A DNA stretch of 64,000 nucleotides, from NCBI GenBank assembly GCA_035274465.1, contig DATEOF010000093.1, positions 67,811-131,810 of the forward strand, written 5' to 3'. Under the pieces are notes generated by a model. The model was given only the letters and a program-made list of their open reading frames with translations. It did not search any database and was not told the DNA's origin. Positions 18,116 through 27,885 of this stretch are shown here, one piece after another. Both the position numbers and the translations under genes were made by a program. This DNA is from JADGRF01 sp035274465. Its GTDB lineage: Bacteria; Myxococcota_A; Polyangia; Polyangiales; JAFGIB01. Within the stretch, counting starts at the first letter, position 1. Every line of letters begins with the position of its first letter.

Positions 18116-19660
18116 CTACCGTGACAGCGCCTTGACCGCGTTCTTGACGCGGCTCCACTCGGAGGCGCCCATCCACTGTTCGATTCCGAGGTCTTCGACA
18201 TCGCGGACGAGACTATCGACCTCGTTCACGGTGGGCTTGTAGCCGCCGCGCAACTTGGCGCAGAACTCGCGGGTGCGGTTGGCCGCTTCCAGCTTGAGCT
18301 GGGCCTCTCGGTTGGCACGCGCACTCGCCCATTCGGAGTCGCGGTTGAGCTGCGCAAGCCTGGTGCGCTGGCGCGCTTTGTCGAGCGCTTCCAGCCGCCT
18401 GTCGAGCGTTTGGATGCGCACGCGTGCCTCGCGCTGTGCGGCCTCTTGAGCCCGTCGCTGTGCGGGAGTTGCGACCAGCGCGCCCGGCTCCAGGGTCGCC
18501 GGATCGCCGCGCTGCACGGGCTCGTGCCGCGCCGTCTGCACTACCTGCACGGCCCGATCGGTCTCGATGGACCGGTCGGGCAGCTCACCAAGCTCCGCAA
18601 CGGCATGCGGGTCCAAGGTGAACTCGAACAGGCCGTCATCGTTGCCGACCATCAATGTCAGATAGCCGCTGCGGCTCTGGCCCACTGCCAGGGCCCTGAC
18701 ATCGTTCGGTTGCAGTCCCTCGTGATAGAACGCCCACGCGCCACCGCGGTTCGCCGACACGAAGATCCCGGCCTCCGTTCCGACCGCCAGCACATCCGGG
18801 TTGCGTTCGGCAACAGCCAAGTCCTGGACAGGCAACCTCCCGGGCAGTTGCATTTGCGTCCACGTGGACCCGCCGGTGTCGCTCCGGAGCAAGTGTTCGG
18901 CCACGATCGCGTACAGCGTCATGGCCTGCGTGCCAGCTATGACCAGCGTTCGAATCTCCAGCGGCTGCTCCTTCGGATCGAACAACTCGAAGCTGCGCCA
19001 GCTCCGACCGCGGTCATCACTTCGCAAGAGCTGGTTGGGTGGCGCGGTCACGAACAACGGCTGACCCGGAGTGCGTCCCGCGACGACGACCATGCGGTTG
19101 CTCGGCGGATCCGGCAAGGCAAGCCGAATCCAGCCGCCGTCTTCGCGCACGAACAGGGCCTCGGTCGTGAGCACGTAGATCGAGCCTTGCCCGTCGATCG
19201 CAAGCGACTTGACCCAGGCACGCTCGGGCACAGACAGCGTCTGCCATGTCTGGCCTAGATCCTCGGTGATCCAGGTCGCGTTCCCGCGAGCCACGACCAC
19301 GCGCCGTTGCGCACTGGGATCGATCGCATAGGCGTCCGCGTAACGAGTCTCGTCGGTCGGAGTGCTCGAACCGAGCTTGAGCCAACCGCGTTCCACCGAG
19401 ATGGGTTGGTCGTAGACTGCGAGAATGCGACTTACCTCGGACTTCCGGACCAACCTGAAACGCTTGGCCTCGAGCGCCGTCTGCTCCCTGAACCGACGGT
19501 CACGCTTGGCCTGCGCCTCGAACTGACGCCGCACCTCTGCTGGAACCGGATCTACGTCGACGACTTCGGGTCCGCTGTCGAGGAATCTCGGCGGCGGATC
19601 ACCCTCGCCCGGGCCGCGCCAAACGAGCGCCAATGCGACCAGGAAGCCGCGCAGCGACAC
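18116..19660 (-). CDS. Exported BNR/sortilin-like beta-propeller repeat protein
   Basis: Protein of about 514 residues with repeated Asp-box motifs (SxDxGxTW): ITEDLGQTW, RSDDRGRSW, RSDTGGSTW, SANRGGAW. This predicts a beta-propeller like those of sortilin/Vps10 or photosynthesis-stability proteins. A C-terminal Arg/Gln/Glu-rich coiled coil (about 405-465) and a short helical tail follow. GTG 19660 is preferred: it has GGGGG 10 nt upstream and gives the signal peptide SLRGFLVALALVW. An ATG at 19702 would put 14 extra residues before it. The stop codon touches the stop of the broken plus-strand gene with no gap. Ligand and function are unknown; surface binding is inferred. Confidence 0.75.
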   Translation of the reverse strand: MSLRGFLVALALVWRGPGEGDPPPRFLDSGPEVVDVDPVPAEVRRQFEAQAKRDRRFREQTALEAKRFRLVRKSEVSRILAVYDQPISVERGWLKLGSSTPTDETRYADAYAIDPSAQRRVVVARGNATWITEDLGQTWQTLSVPERAWVKSLAIDGQGSIYVLTTEALFVREDGGWIRLALPDPPSNRMVVVAGRTPGQPLFVTAPPNQLLRSDDRGRSWRSFELFDPKEQPLEIRTLVIAGTQAMTLYAIVAEHLLRSDTGGSTWTQMQLPGRLPVQDLAVAERNPDVLAVGTEAGIFVSANRGGAWAFYHEGLQPNDVRALAVGQSRSGYLTLMVGNDDGLFEFTLDPHAVAELGELPDRSIETDRAVQVVQTARHEPVQRGDPATLEPGALVATPAQRRAQEAAQREARVRIQTLDRRLEALDKARQRTRLAQLNRDSEWASARANREAQLKLEAANRTREFCAKLRGGYKPTVNEVDSLVRDVEDLGIEQWMGASEWSRVKNAVKALSR

Positions 19661-19713
19661 GTTCTTGCTGCCCCCAAGAAGATTCGTAAAAACCCCTCCC
19701 ATCTACGCTCGAT

Positions 19714-20604
19714 CTACAGCTCGCGTGCGATCAGATGCTTCACGATCCGCGCGTACAACGCTTGAACATCGAAGCGTGCGAACCAGCCGATCTGGGCCCA
19801 ATGGTCGGCGTCGATCTCCTCCAACGTCTCGCCCCAGCGTTGCGACGAAGCCGGCACGATCCCGTCATTCGGCCCCGCCACGCGCAATAGATAGCGGTGC
19901 GCAGGCGCGAGCAGCGCGTGTACGCCTCCCGCCTCGGGGTTGACCGCCGCGACGACGTTCGCATACAGCACGTTGGGCGCGTCGCGCACGAGTTCATTGA
20001 ACTCGCGCGTGCGTGCCGCAGATAGATCGTAGACACCGCCAATGTCTACACCCAGCTTGGCCAGCAACTCGCGCGATCTCGGGAAGTCGCCGAAGGTGAG
20101 CGCGGCATCCGCGAGCGGCGTGCCGTTGTGTGGTGTGCCGATTGTCGTGAGCGACGCGACGTGCTGGTCGAGGCCGTGACGGGCGATCGCCAGTCGCGCA
20201 TCGAGCCCGCCCATGCTGTGAGCCACGATGTTGACGCGTGCATCGAGTTGTTTGATCTGCAGCGCCAGCTGCGCGGCGCGACGCTCGATGCTGGCCGTGG
20301 GCGCCACGCGCAGGACGTGCACGGTATGCCCGCTGGCGCGCAGCCCCGCAGGGATCCCACGGAAGTAGCCGTAGCCGAGATCCTCGGGAATGAGTCGGTG
20401 AAATTCACCCCAACCATGTGCGAGCACGATCGGATGGCGCGTCTGCGCGCGGACGACGCGGACGGAAGCGCGCGGCTTGGCCAGCGCCGCGGCCGATGCT
20501 TCGTGCGCGCGCGAGTCGGCACGCCACCAGCGCACGTACAGCAACAGCGCCAGCAACCAGACGACCAGTGCACACAGAATCCACGACGATAGATACTCGT
20601 ACAT
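19714..20604 (-). CDS. Membrane-anchored lipase/esterase (alpha/beta hydrolase)
   Basis: 296-residue alpha/beta hydrolase with one N-terminal membrane helix (ILCALVVWLLALLLYVRWW) that anchors it, catalytic part probably outside the membrane. Seen: oxyanion region VLAHGWGE, nucleophile elbow AHSMGG, and TPHNGTPLA, a feature of bacterial triacylglycerol lipases. Candidate acid and base are in GPNDGIVP and DADHWAQIG. ATG 20604 is used; the frame extends to a TTG at 20622. It is upstream of the BNR-repeat gene on the same strand (53 nt to GTG 19660), possibly one operon. Substrate is inferred to be a lipid ester; no foldase gene is adjacent. Confidence 0.82.
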   Translation of the reverse strand: MYEYLSSWILCALVVWLLALLLYVRWWRADSRAHEASAAALAKPRASVRVVRAQTRHPIVLAHGWGEFHRLIPEDLGYGYFRGIPAGLRASGHTVHVLRVAPTASIERRAAQLALQIKQLDARVNIVAHSMGGLDARLAIARHGLDQHVASLTTIGTPHNGTPLADAALTFGDFPRSRELLAKLGVDIGGVYDLSAARTREFNELVRDAPNVLYANVVAAVNPEAGGVHALLAPAHRYLLRVAGPNDGIVPASSQRWGETLEEIDADHWAQIGWFARFDVQALYARIVKHLIAREL

Positions 20605-20847
20605 ACGGCGTCGGAAGCCCAACTATGCCACGGCAAACGGCCGGCGTTCAGGTAAGTTGCGCCGTCGGTGCGGGCCAGCGAGGCTACTGCATGCGCAGGG
20701 CGTACAGTTGTCGATTCCCTGCGACCAAGGGAGTACATTGGCGCAGAACGCGCCGGCGCGGTTGCGCACTTCGATCCTGGGCCGTGTATGCCGCTTGACA
20801 GGTGATCATCACGAGCGCTCTGCAAGGCGCCACCTCGCGTGTACCGA
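20605..20847. other. Intergenic region without recognised features
   Basis: 243 nt of moderately GC-rich sequence between two minus-strand genes. It should contain the lipase promoter. No RNA gene, repeat or clear terminator was seen. Confidence 0.5.
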
Positions 20848-23800
20848 TCATTCCCTTTCGGCGCTTGGAGCGGCTCCCTGAATCGCCTTCTGCGCAACCG
20901 ACACGAGGACGAGATTTCCGATGGGTTGCTTAGGTAGCGCTTCACGATTGGACACGCGTATACAATCGGAAGAACCGCCGGGCGGCTTGTACCACACTTC
21001 GACGATCGTATCTTGACCGTCGTCGCTCAAGGGAAAGGTGTCAGTGTCATCAATATAAGTATCGATCTCGCCATCTCGGACGTGAAGGAACAACTGTCCA
21101 CCGGACGGCACATTTATTGGCGCCATTCGCAGCGTATTGATTCCACAGCCAGTCTCATATCGATAGAACTTCAGCTCGAAATCAACGTCGGCAGTGTCGC
21201 TCTTGGCCCGCGCACTACACACGCGTTCCGAAATGAAGTAACGCACCTCACGGTGTTGTTGACTCTGGTGCAGCTGACGGCGCCACATTGCCACGCTGCA
21301 AGCCTTACCGTCCACACCAGTGCGTGAAATCGTGAAGGTGTTCTCATCCGACTTGGCTGCAGCGCGCTGAAGCGCCTTGTGAGCCTCGACCGCGTCCCAC
21401 CGGATCTCGTCGAGTTGACCGACATCAACTTTCCCAAGTGCGAGCTCGAGCAAGGGGAAAGCTTCATCGGGACGATCCCGTTCGATGAGAACTTCTGCGA
21501 GCGTCGACAAGACCATCGCATAGTACGGTGCGCTCTTCCGCTGCGCGGCGAGTTTGACCGCTTCGCGTGCACAAGTCTCCGCATTATCGGCGGATTGCGC
21601 GAGATACGTAGACACTGTCGACGTGGCGGTGTGTTGACGCACGTGCGCGTGCCAGACGCGGTAAGCGTACGCATACTGGTTCAGTGCATCGGTGCTTGTC
21701 GGCGCCATTTCCACCGCCGCTCCGAGGGCCGTGAAGGCAGCCTCGAACAGCGGTGTGCTACTCTTGTTGGGCAGCTCCTTTCGCGCACGTGATAAAAGCG
21801 CCCTGCCGAGGCTCAGTTGGACTTCAAAATCCTTTCGTGATTGCTCCAAGGTGTCACGCGAGCCGAGCGCTGCGAGAATCCTGGCAATCGGACACACCGC
21901 CGACGGCGGCTTAGATATCAGATTCGCGGCGAGCGAATACTTCTCGAGAGCTTGTGTCGCACGAGCGCTCGCCGGAATCGTCCACTGCAGCTTGCACTCT
22001 CCCTCTTTGGGGCAAACTGGCTTCGCATCGCTAGCGTCGCAGCTCCAGTCAACCGTGGTACTCGGCAGCGGTACCTGTTTGGTGCGACCGGGGACGGCAA
22101 CGGGCTGTTTTGTCTGCGATGCATATCGGCCGTCGCGCTCGAGTATCGTACCGAGCCAGAATAGGGCTCCAGCTCTTGCTGAAACCTGGGACGGTGACAA
22201 CCGGGTTCCCTCCAAAGATGCTTCGTAGGTCCGCGTGGACATCGCGCAGGAGTAGAATGCATGTTGAAACCGCTCGTGTACGTCTGGCTGCTCGAGTTCA
22301 GTGCGTCTTGGCAATCCCGTCGCGCAGAGCCCTAGGTAGGCCGTAGCCCGATCACTTGTGGAGACGACCTTGTCCAGAGACAGGACCTGCTTGAAAGCAT
22401 CAACTGCGTCCGCGTTGCGCTTCTCCCAGGCCTGCGGCGCCTCAACGCGCGAAAACTCAGCCCTCGCGGCAAGGTAGCGCGGCACAAAATCAGAATAGTG
22501 CAAGAGTACGTTTCCCAACGCTGCGTATGCTGGACCGAAATCGGAATTTACATTCGTGGCGATTCGCAACTCCTCAACAGCCGCCGCCGGTTCGCCCGCA
22601 GGAGCTAGAGCAAGTCCCAGGTAGTAGTGCGCGAACGCAAATCCCGGATCCCAGCGCGTTGCTTCTCTGAACGCCGCAATGGCACGCATGAGCGGCTGGT
22701 GGGCTTCGCCACCATCGGATCCCGGCGCCGTAAGTCGCTGATAGTGTCGGTATTCGCTCAGGCCTAGCGTGTACACGCGGTACGCATCAAGAACTGTCGT
22801 CATGCCTGCGCTTCGCCACCGCGGATCTGAACTAATGATCGCGAATGCAAGCCCGTCGGCGATCTTCTCGTCGGACCCTGCGAATTGCCACGGCTCGCCT
22901 GTGCTCGAGGTTGCGAAGAGCACGAGGCGTCCGGACTTCAGCTGAAGTCGACCCGTAACGACACGCATATTGAACAGTGGTTCGAGTGCCCGCTGTATCG
23001 GTGCGATGACGGTGCCGATGCGCACCTCGAGTCCGAAGATCTTTAGGGTGTCGTTCTGCGTGACAGCCTTGATGTCGTCTTGAGAATCTAGCGTCGCGAG
23101 AATCGGATCGCTCGATTGCGCGTTCGGAGACAGGTCCGAGCCAGGTGCCGTATCGGCAGTATCGAATCCCGCGCTTCGACCGGAGGATAGAGAGCCAGCC
23201 TTTAGCTCGGACGCAAGCATCGCGATTTGAGCGACTGCGCGTGCAGCGATTGCCTCGCCAAGGTCGTCCGGGTTTTCATCGACCGCCTTGACCCCGGAGC
23301 TGAACATCGGGAATGAGCGAATGACGATCTTGTTGCGATTTGGCCATTGCTGAAGCACGACGAGCACGACGAATGCCGTCATGAGACGTGCAAAGAACTT
23401 CAGGCGTGCTGGAAGCGCTATTGCTCGCGCCGGAGCGAGTGCCGCGCGTGCTGCGCGCACCAGGAACCGGAGAAGTTTGGACGCGCCTGCACGAACCGTC
23501 GATCCTCTCCCAAATAGCTTCTCCTTGACTGAAGGCCCCATCGCCAACAATGGGCCTCCCGCGGTGAGTTCAACGAGCGCCGCGCAAGCCAGAGCGGCGG
23601 CCAAGATGTTGAGCGCACTTGGAAGCAGGTGGAAACAGAAGCTTATCGCAGAGAATGCGAGTACACAAAACGACCCCAAAACCCATCCTAACTGACGACG
23701 CGAAATTGCTGGACGATCCGAGTTGGTGCCGACTGCACGCGGCATCGCGATCAAGAGATGTCTGGTCATGAAGCTTAGTGTTCCAGCGACACCCAGAAAG

Positions 23801-24585
23801 ACTACGATCGTCCACTGCTTATCGAGTAGCAAGGCTGAGTAGGAGAACCCCACGATGAGCAAACCCATCAGAACGGTTCCCAACCACGCCAGGATGCGCG
23901 TGGATCGATTAGATAATCGGCGCGCGGCCAAAAATGGAAGGATGCACACCAGGATCAGCTCGGCCCAGCAAAACTGGCCCCACCAGAGACTGTGTGTGTT
24001 GGGATCAGCAAATGAGCTTTCTTGTAAACCCACCCCAACGGCACAAATGCCAAGCAAGCCGAGGCTGTTAAACGCTGCTCTGAATAGTCGCCCCTGAACC
24101 TGCGTTATGACAAAGAGCCACTCGATCGCGCAGAAGGTAACCCAGAGAATGAGCCACGGGCCGCCGAGATCATATCGATAGACTGGCGGCGCGGCTGGCG
24201 CTGACTGTGCCAGCCGCATCAGGAGAGACGCGGTGATAACGCCCACCCCAGACGAAGCCACAACTATCGCCAGTCCACGACGGCGTCGTTCGTGCGAAGC
24301 TCGTGCTGCCTGCACAAGGAGTCCGACGCTGAGAGCGCAAAGGAAAAGCAAAACCCGTACCTCCCAAGCGTGTGCTTCATCCGAGAACAGTGCGTAGAAG
24401 TCGGTCGAGACGAAGACGGTGGGCTGCATCGATAGATGCGAGGCGAGCGCGATCCCGGCACCAGAAGCTAGTGCCAACCAAGCGGCCCACAGGTGCTGCG
24501 GTTTGGTTCGAGCACGCACAGCCAGCGAAATCGCCTGGCACGCAAGGAGCGCTATTGGAAGTGCTGTCAAGCTGATGGTAGGCAT
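20848..24585 (-). CDS. Large polytopic membrane protein with TPR-like C-terminal region
   Basis: 1,245-residue protein. The first 430 residues hold about ten hydrophobic segments (for example LPIALLACQAISLAV, VLLFLCALSVGLLV, LGTVLMGLLIVGFSYSALLL). The rest is soluble with tetratricopeptide-like helical repeats, visible at AIAAFREATRWDPGFAFAHYYLGLAL and AVEELRIATNVNSDFGPAYAALGNVL-type units. The last 150 residues are beta-rich. Codon use and base composition differ from neighbours: sampled lines are about 55-62% GC against about 70% elsewhere. No enzyme motif was found. It may be a scaffold or a sensor. Lower GC suggests recent transfer or relaxed selection (inference). Confidence 0.75.
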   Translation of the reverse strand: MPTISLTALPIALLACQAISLAVRARTKPQHLWAAWLALASGAGIALASHLSMQPTVFVSTDFYALFSDEAHAWEVRVLLFLCALSVGLLVQAARASHERRRRGLAIVVASSGVGVITASLLMRLAQSAPAAPPVYRYDLGGPWLILWVTFCAIEWLFVITQVQGRLFRAAFNSLGLLGICAVGVGLQESSFADPNTHSLWWGQFCWAELILVCILPFLAARRLSNRSTRILAWLGTVLMGLLIVGFSYSALLLDKQWTIVVFLGVAGTLSFMTRHLLIAMPRAVGTNSDRPAISRRQLGWVLGSFCVLAFSAISFCFHLLPSALNILAAALACAALVELTAGGPLLAMGPSVKEKLFGRGSTVRAGASKLLRFLVRAARAALAPARAIALPARLKFFARLMTAFVVLVVLQQWPNRNKIVIRSFPMFSSGVKAVDENPDDLGEAIAARAVAQIAMLASELKAGSLSSGRSAGFDTADTAPGSDLSPNAQSSDPILATLDSQDDIKAVTQNDTLKIFGLEVRIGTVIAPIQRALEPLFNMRVVTGRLQLKSGRLVLFATSSTGEPWQFAGSDEKIADGLAFAIISSDPRWRSAGMTTVLDAYRVYTLGLSEYRHYQRLTAPGSDGGEAHQPLMRAIAAFREATRWDPGFAFAHYYLGLALAPAGEPAAAVEELRIATNVNSDFGPAYAALGNVLLHYSDFVPRYLAARAEFSRVEAPQAWEKRNADAVDAFKQVLSLDKVVSTSDRATAYLGLCATGLPRRTELEQPDVHERFQHAFYSCAMSTRTYEASLEGTRLSPSQVSARAGALFWLGTILERDGRYASQTKQPVAVPGRTKQVPLPSTTVDWSCDASDAKPVCPKEGECKLQWTIPASARATQALEKYSLAANLISKPPSAVCPIARILAALGSRDTLEQSRKDFEVQLSLGRALLSRARKELPNKSSTPLFEAAFTALGAAVEMAPTSTDALNQYAYAYRVWHAHVRQHTATSTVSTYLAQSADNAETCAREAVKLAAQRKSAPYYAMVLSTLAEVLIERDRPDEAFPLLELALGKVDVGQLDEIRWDAVEAHKALQRAAAKSDENTFTISRTGVDGKACSVAMWRRQLHQSQQHREVRYFISERVCSARAKSDTADVDFELKFYRYETGCGINTLRMAPINVPSGGQLFLHVRDGEIDTYIDDTDTFPLSDDGQDTIVEVWYKPPGGSSDCIRVSNREALPKQPIGNLVLVSVAQKAIQGAAPSAERE

Positions 24586-25000
24586 TCGAAGTTACCGAGC
24601 ATTGAACAGAGTCAAAAGGCTGTTATCAGGTCGCCTGGCGGGCGACGGTAACGGGTACGGCGAACTTGGTTGCCTAACAGCTGACAACTATATTTGGCAA
24701 TCCCCTCGTTGGCGTTGGGTTGCTCTTGCCTACACACCTCGCACGCTGCGTGTTGAGCTGCGGACGAGAGCCGATAGAACAGGCGAGCTACGGAAACAGT
24801 GGCGCGCTTCACATTTTAGATGCGCGCCGAGTGGATCCTGCGCTTCGGTCCGCGCCGCCATGCGCCAAGGGAAACTCGCGCGCTTGCGACGATCGGTTCG
24901 AGCAGCCCGCTAGGCACCGATAGAACTCTTGTGGAAACATGTCCGGTTCGTTCAAGAGCTCGCGTTCGATACGCTCATGCCGGTTCGTAGCCGACCTCAA
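24586..25000. other. Intergenic region without recognised features
   Basis: 415 nt of lower-GC sequence upstream of the large membrane/TPR gene and downstream of the CHAT gene, both on the minus strand. It should contain the promoter of the former. I see no RNA gene, strong hairpin or repeat. Confidence 0.5.
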
Positions 25001-27691
25001 CTAACGTGAGAGTGCTCGGAAGGCTGCCCAGTCTTCAGTCGGGCGCGAGGCCCAGAGGCTCAGCTGAGCGCGGCGCAGTGCTTCGGTCAGCGTGGTGTGC
25101 GGATCGGCCTTGAGCACGGCGTAGAACGCCACGCCCAGATCGCGCGCAGTTTGATCCGGCACCGGGCGGCTGGCCGCGATGACCTCCTCGGCGCCCGCGG
25201 CGATGAACGCCTGGCCCATACCCAGCACGCCGCTCCAGCCCTGGCCTCCCTGGCGCGCAGCTTCGCAGGTCGAGAGCACGATGCGCTGCGGTGCGCTTCC
25301 GAGCGTCAGCACGTCGCCGACGCTGAGCTCGCCATCGGCCACGAGTAGCGCGCTGTCGGTGCCCTCGATGCCGGCGACTCGGTGGTGGCCGGCGTAGTGG
25401 AAGAACGCCACGTGGCCGAGGCGGTCCAGGATGTCGCCGCGACGCGCAGCGGGGCCCTGGAGCGTCTCGGACTTCAGGGGCAGGCTGCGCGAGACCAACG
25501 CGGTTTCGAGCGCGGCGGCCGGCAGATCGCCCCGGGGATCGCTCACGATCAGCGCGGCCTCGGCGGGCGGCTCGAGCGCGGCGGACACGGCGATGTCGCT
25601 GGCGTAGCGCACGCTGAAACGCTGGAGCAAGCGCACGCCACCGAGCTGCTGCGCGTGCACGTCGAGCCAGCCCAGGCTGGCGTGTGCGATCACCCGCAGC
25701 CGTGAGCTGCGGGCGAGCAACGCGGCGGCCGGGCCCAGCAATTGCTGGCCGAGCTCGGGTCCCGGGCGCGGCACAGGCAGGCTGTAGCTCTGGGTGCGCT
25801 CGGGCGTCTGGACGAACACGCGCAGCGACGCGCCGTCGGTGAAGAGCCCGAGCAAGGCCTCGCCCGGCTCCGCAGCCGACAGCGTCACCAGCTCGGGCCC
25901 GCTACGCAGTGCCGCATACGCGTCATCGAGTGCTTCGCGCGCTGCTTGTTGGCGTTGCGCCAGTTGCGTGCGGAAATACGGCAAGCGATCGGCGGGTTGC
26001 TCCCAGGCTGCGGCTGCCAGGTGCTCGGCGGCACGACGGCGCTCGTGGTAGAGCGCCAGCGCGGCTTCCCAGCGCTGACGCGCCGCGCTGGAGAGGTTGC
26101 GCGCGCGCTGCGTGGCAGCCAGCCTGGCGAGCCTGCGCGCCCCGGCACTGCGCGCGACCTCGAAGGCCTGTGCGGTGGCGCCGGTGCGCAGCAACAGATC
26201 GATCCATTCTTGCGTCCCAGCTTCGCGCGCGTGGCGAAAACCCGCCTGACCTTCGCTGAACGGCACGTTCGCCAGGCTCGCGTCCAGGCTGCGTTCGGCC
26301 CCGGCGTAGGCCTCGAGCGCGGCAGGCCGCTGGCGCAGCGCGACCAACGCGCGCGCGCGACCCAGCTGCGCGAGCTGCAGGTTGTCCCACAACCCGACGC
26401 GCTGGCTCAGCTCGAGCGCGGCCTGGAACTGCGGCAGCGCCCACCGCGGCTTGCGGCTGTACAGCGCGGCGCGCCCGCGTAACTCGTGCTCCCAGGTCTC
26501 GAGCAGCGGATCGCTCACCTTCGGCAACTTGGACAGACGCTTCAGCTCCGCCGCCGCCAGCTGCGCGTCGTCACGCTGGAGCGCTGCCAGCGCCGCGTTG
26601 ATGCGGTGGTTGCGGGCCCGCCAGGGTGACGGGCAGCTTTCCAGCTCGAGCTCCGCGCGCGCTCCATAGTCTCCGATCAGCTGTGTGAGCGGACTGTCGC
26701 GCGCGGGCTCGGCCATCAACGCAAACCACACCACGCTCTCGGTGCGATCCGCGCGCTGGCAAGCATCGCTACTGGGAAACTCGTCTACCACTCGACGCTG
26801 CGCGGCCACGGCCTCGCTGTTGCGGCCGAGCAAGACCAGCGTCCACGCCTCCTGCTCGCGCGCCAGCAGCTCGTGCTCGCGCAAACCCAGTCGCCGCGTG
26901 CGTCGCGCACTCTCGCGGAAGCCGAGCAGCGCGCGCTGCAGGTCGCCGGTCTCCAGCGCAAGCACGCCATCGTAGTGAGGCAGGAGCGCCGCGCCCGCCG
27001 GATCGAGCGCTGCCCATACCGCCGCCTGCTGCAGCACATGCCGCGCCAGGCGGTAGTCGCGCAGGTTCGAGCTGGCCACGAACGACAACGCGGTCGCGTC
27101 GCGAATGGCTTCGGAGTACGCGCCGACCGTCGCCGCGAGCTCCATGCTGAGCGCCAGCGCAGCGGCTGCGACCTGGTGATCGCCCTCGGCGAGCGAGAGT
27201 CGCGCCGACAACGCCTGCGCACGCCGGCGAGTGTCGGGCTGACGACTGTTGAGCGCCGCCGTCAACTGCTGGCGCGCCTGAGTGAACTGCCCCTGCTCGC
27301 GCAACCGCCGCGCGGTCTCCAGCCCGGGCTCGAAGTTCGGCTCGAGCAGCTCCAGCGTCAGCGCAGCGCCGGGCGCCCCCAACTCGAGCTTCTTCACACC
27401 GGCGGTGACCTGCAGCTCGTAGCTGCCCCCACCCTCGATCTCTTTGCGCGGCGGCAGCGCAAGGGCGCGCCCGTCAGCTCGCAGCGTCTGCAGCGCCAGC
27501 TGACCCGGCAACCAAAAGCTCAGCTTGTGATCGGCGCTCAGCTCGCAGCGTGTCCCCCGCTCGACCACCAGGCAGCCCGCAAACTCGATGGCCAAGTCGG
27601 CCGCGCGCGGCACCGCTGCGGCACGCACGTCGGACTCGGACGGTCCGCCGCACGCCAGCAAGAACGCAACCAGCAACGCGCCGGGCCGCAT
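25001..27691 (-). CDS. TPR-CHAT caspase-like protease, lipoprotein
   Basis: 896-residue protein with a short signal and lipobox LLAC, an N-terminal beta-rich domain (about 20-120), a long run of TPR-like helices (about 125-560), and a C-terminal CHAT domain. CHAT peptidases are relatives of caspases and separase. The predicted His-Cys dyad is visible: His769 in HYAGH and Cys809 in LSTCEAA, with the usual RIVLSTC strand before it. The ATG at 27691 is chosen because it gives the signal peptide; the frame stays open upstream but is Arg-rich and unlikely. It lies 194 nt downstream of the giant Ser/Thr kinase gene on the same strand. In some systems CHAT proteins are executioners activated by upstream sensors. 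A lipid-anchored CHAT protease would act outside the cytoplasm. The target is unknown. Confidence 0.85.
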   Translation of the reverse strand: MRPGALLVAFLLACGGPSESDVRAAAVPRAADLAIEFAGCLVVERGTRCELSADHKLSFWLPGQLALQTLRADGRALALPPRKEIEGGGSYELQVTAGVKKLELGAPGAALTLELLEPNFEPGLETARRLREQGQFTQARQQLTAALNSRQPDTRRRAQALSARLSLAEGDHQVAAAALALSMELAATVGAYSEAIRDATALSFVASSNLRDYRLARHVLQQAAVWAALDPAGAALLPHYDGVLALETGDLQRALLGFRESARRTRRLGLREHELLAREQEAWTLVLLGRNSEAVAAQRRVVDEFPSSDACQRADRTESVVWFALMAEPARDSPLTQLIGDYGARAELELESCPSPWRARNHRINAALAALQRDDAQLAAAELKRLSKLPKVSDPLLETWEHELRGRAALYSRKPRWALPQFQAALELSQRVGLWDNLQLAQLGRARALVALRQRPAALEAYAGAERSLDASLANVPFSEGQAGFRHAREAGTQEWIDLLLRTGATAQAFEVARSAGARRLARLAATQRARNLSSAARQRWEAALALYHERRRAAEHLAAAAWEQPADRLPYFRTQLAQRQQAAREALDDAYAALRSGPELVTLSAAEPGEALLGLFTDGASLRVFVQTPERTQSYSLPVPRPGPELGQQLLGPAAALLARSSRLRVIAHASLGWLDVHAQQLGGVRLLQRFSVRYASDIAVSAALEPPAEAALIVSDPRGDLPAAALETALVSRSLPLKSETLQGPAARRGDILDRLGHVAFFHYAGHHRVAGIEGTDSALLVADGELSVGDVLTLGSAPQRIVLSTCEAARQGGQGWSGVLGMGQAFIAAGAEEVIAASRPVPDQTARDLGVAFYAVLKADPHTTLTEALRRAQLSLWASRPTEDWAAFRALSR

Positions 27692-27885
27692 CGGCGGATG
27701 GAACAACAAAACGCCGCGGCTCGCCACGTAGCCAAGTGTACGCGTGGCGTGCGGCCGGAGTCCCGCGCGCGGCGCAAACCGTCCCTTGGATCGCGAGCCA
27801 AGCAGGACTAGGCTGCGCCTCGATGGCGCGCCGCCGATCCACAGCGTGCGCTTCGCCTGATCGCGATGTTCGCAGGCGCACGAGC

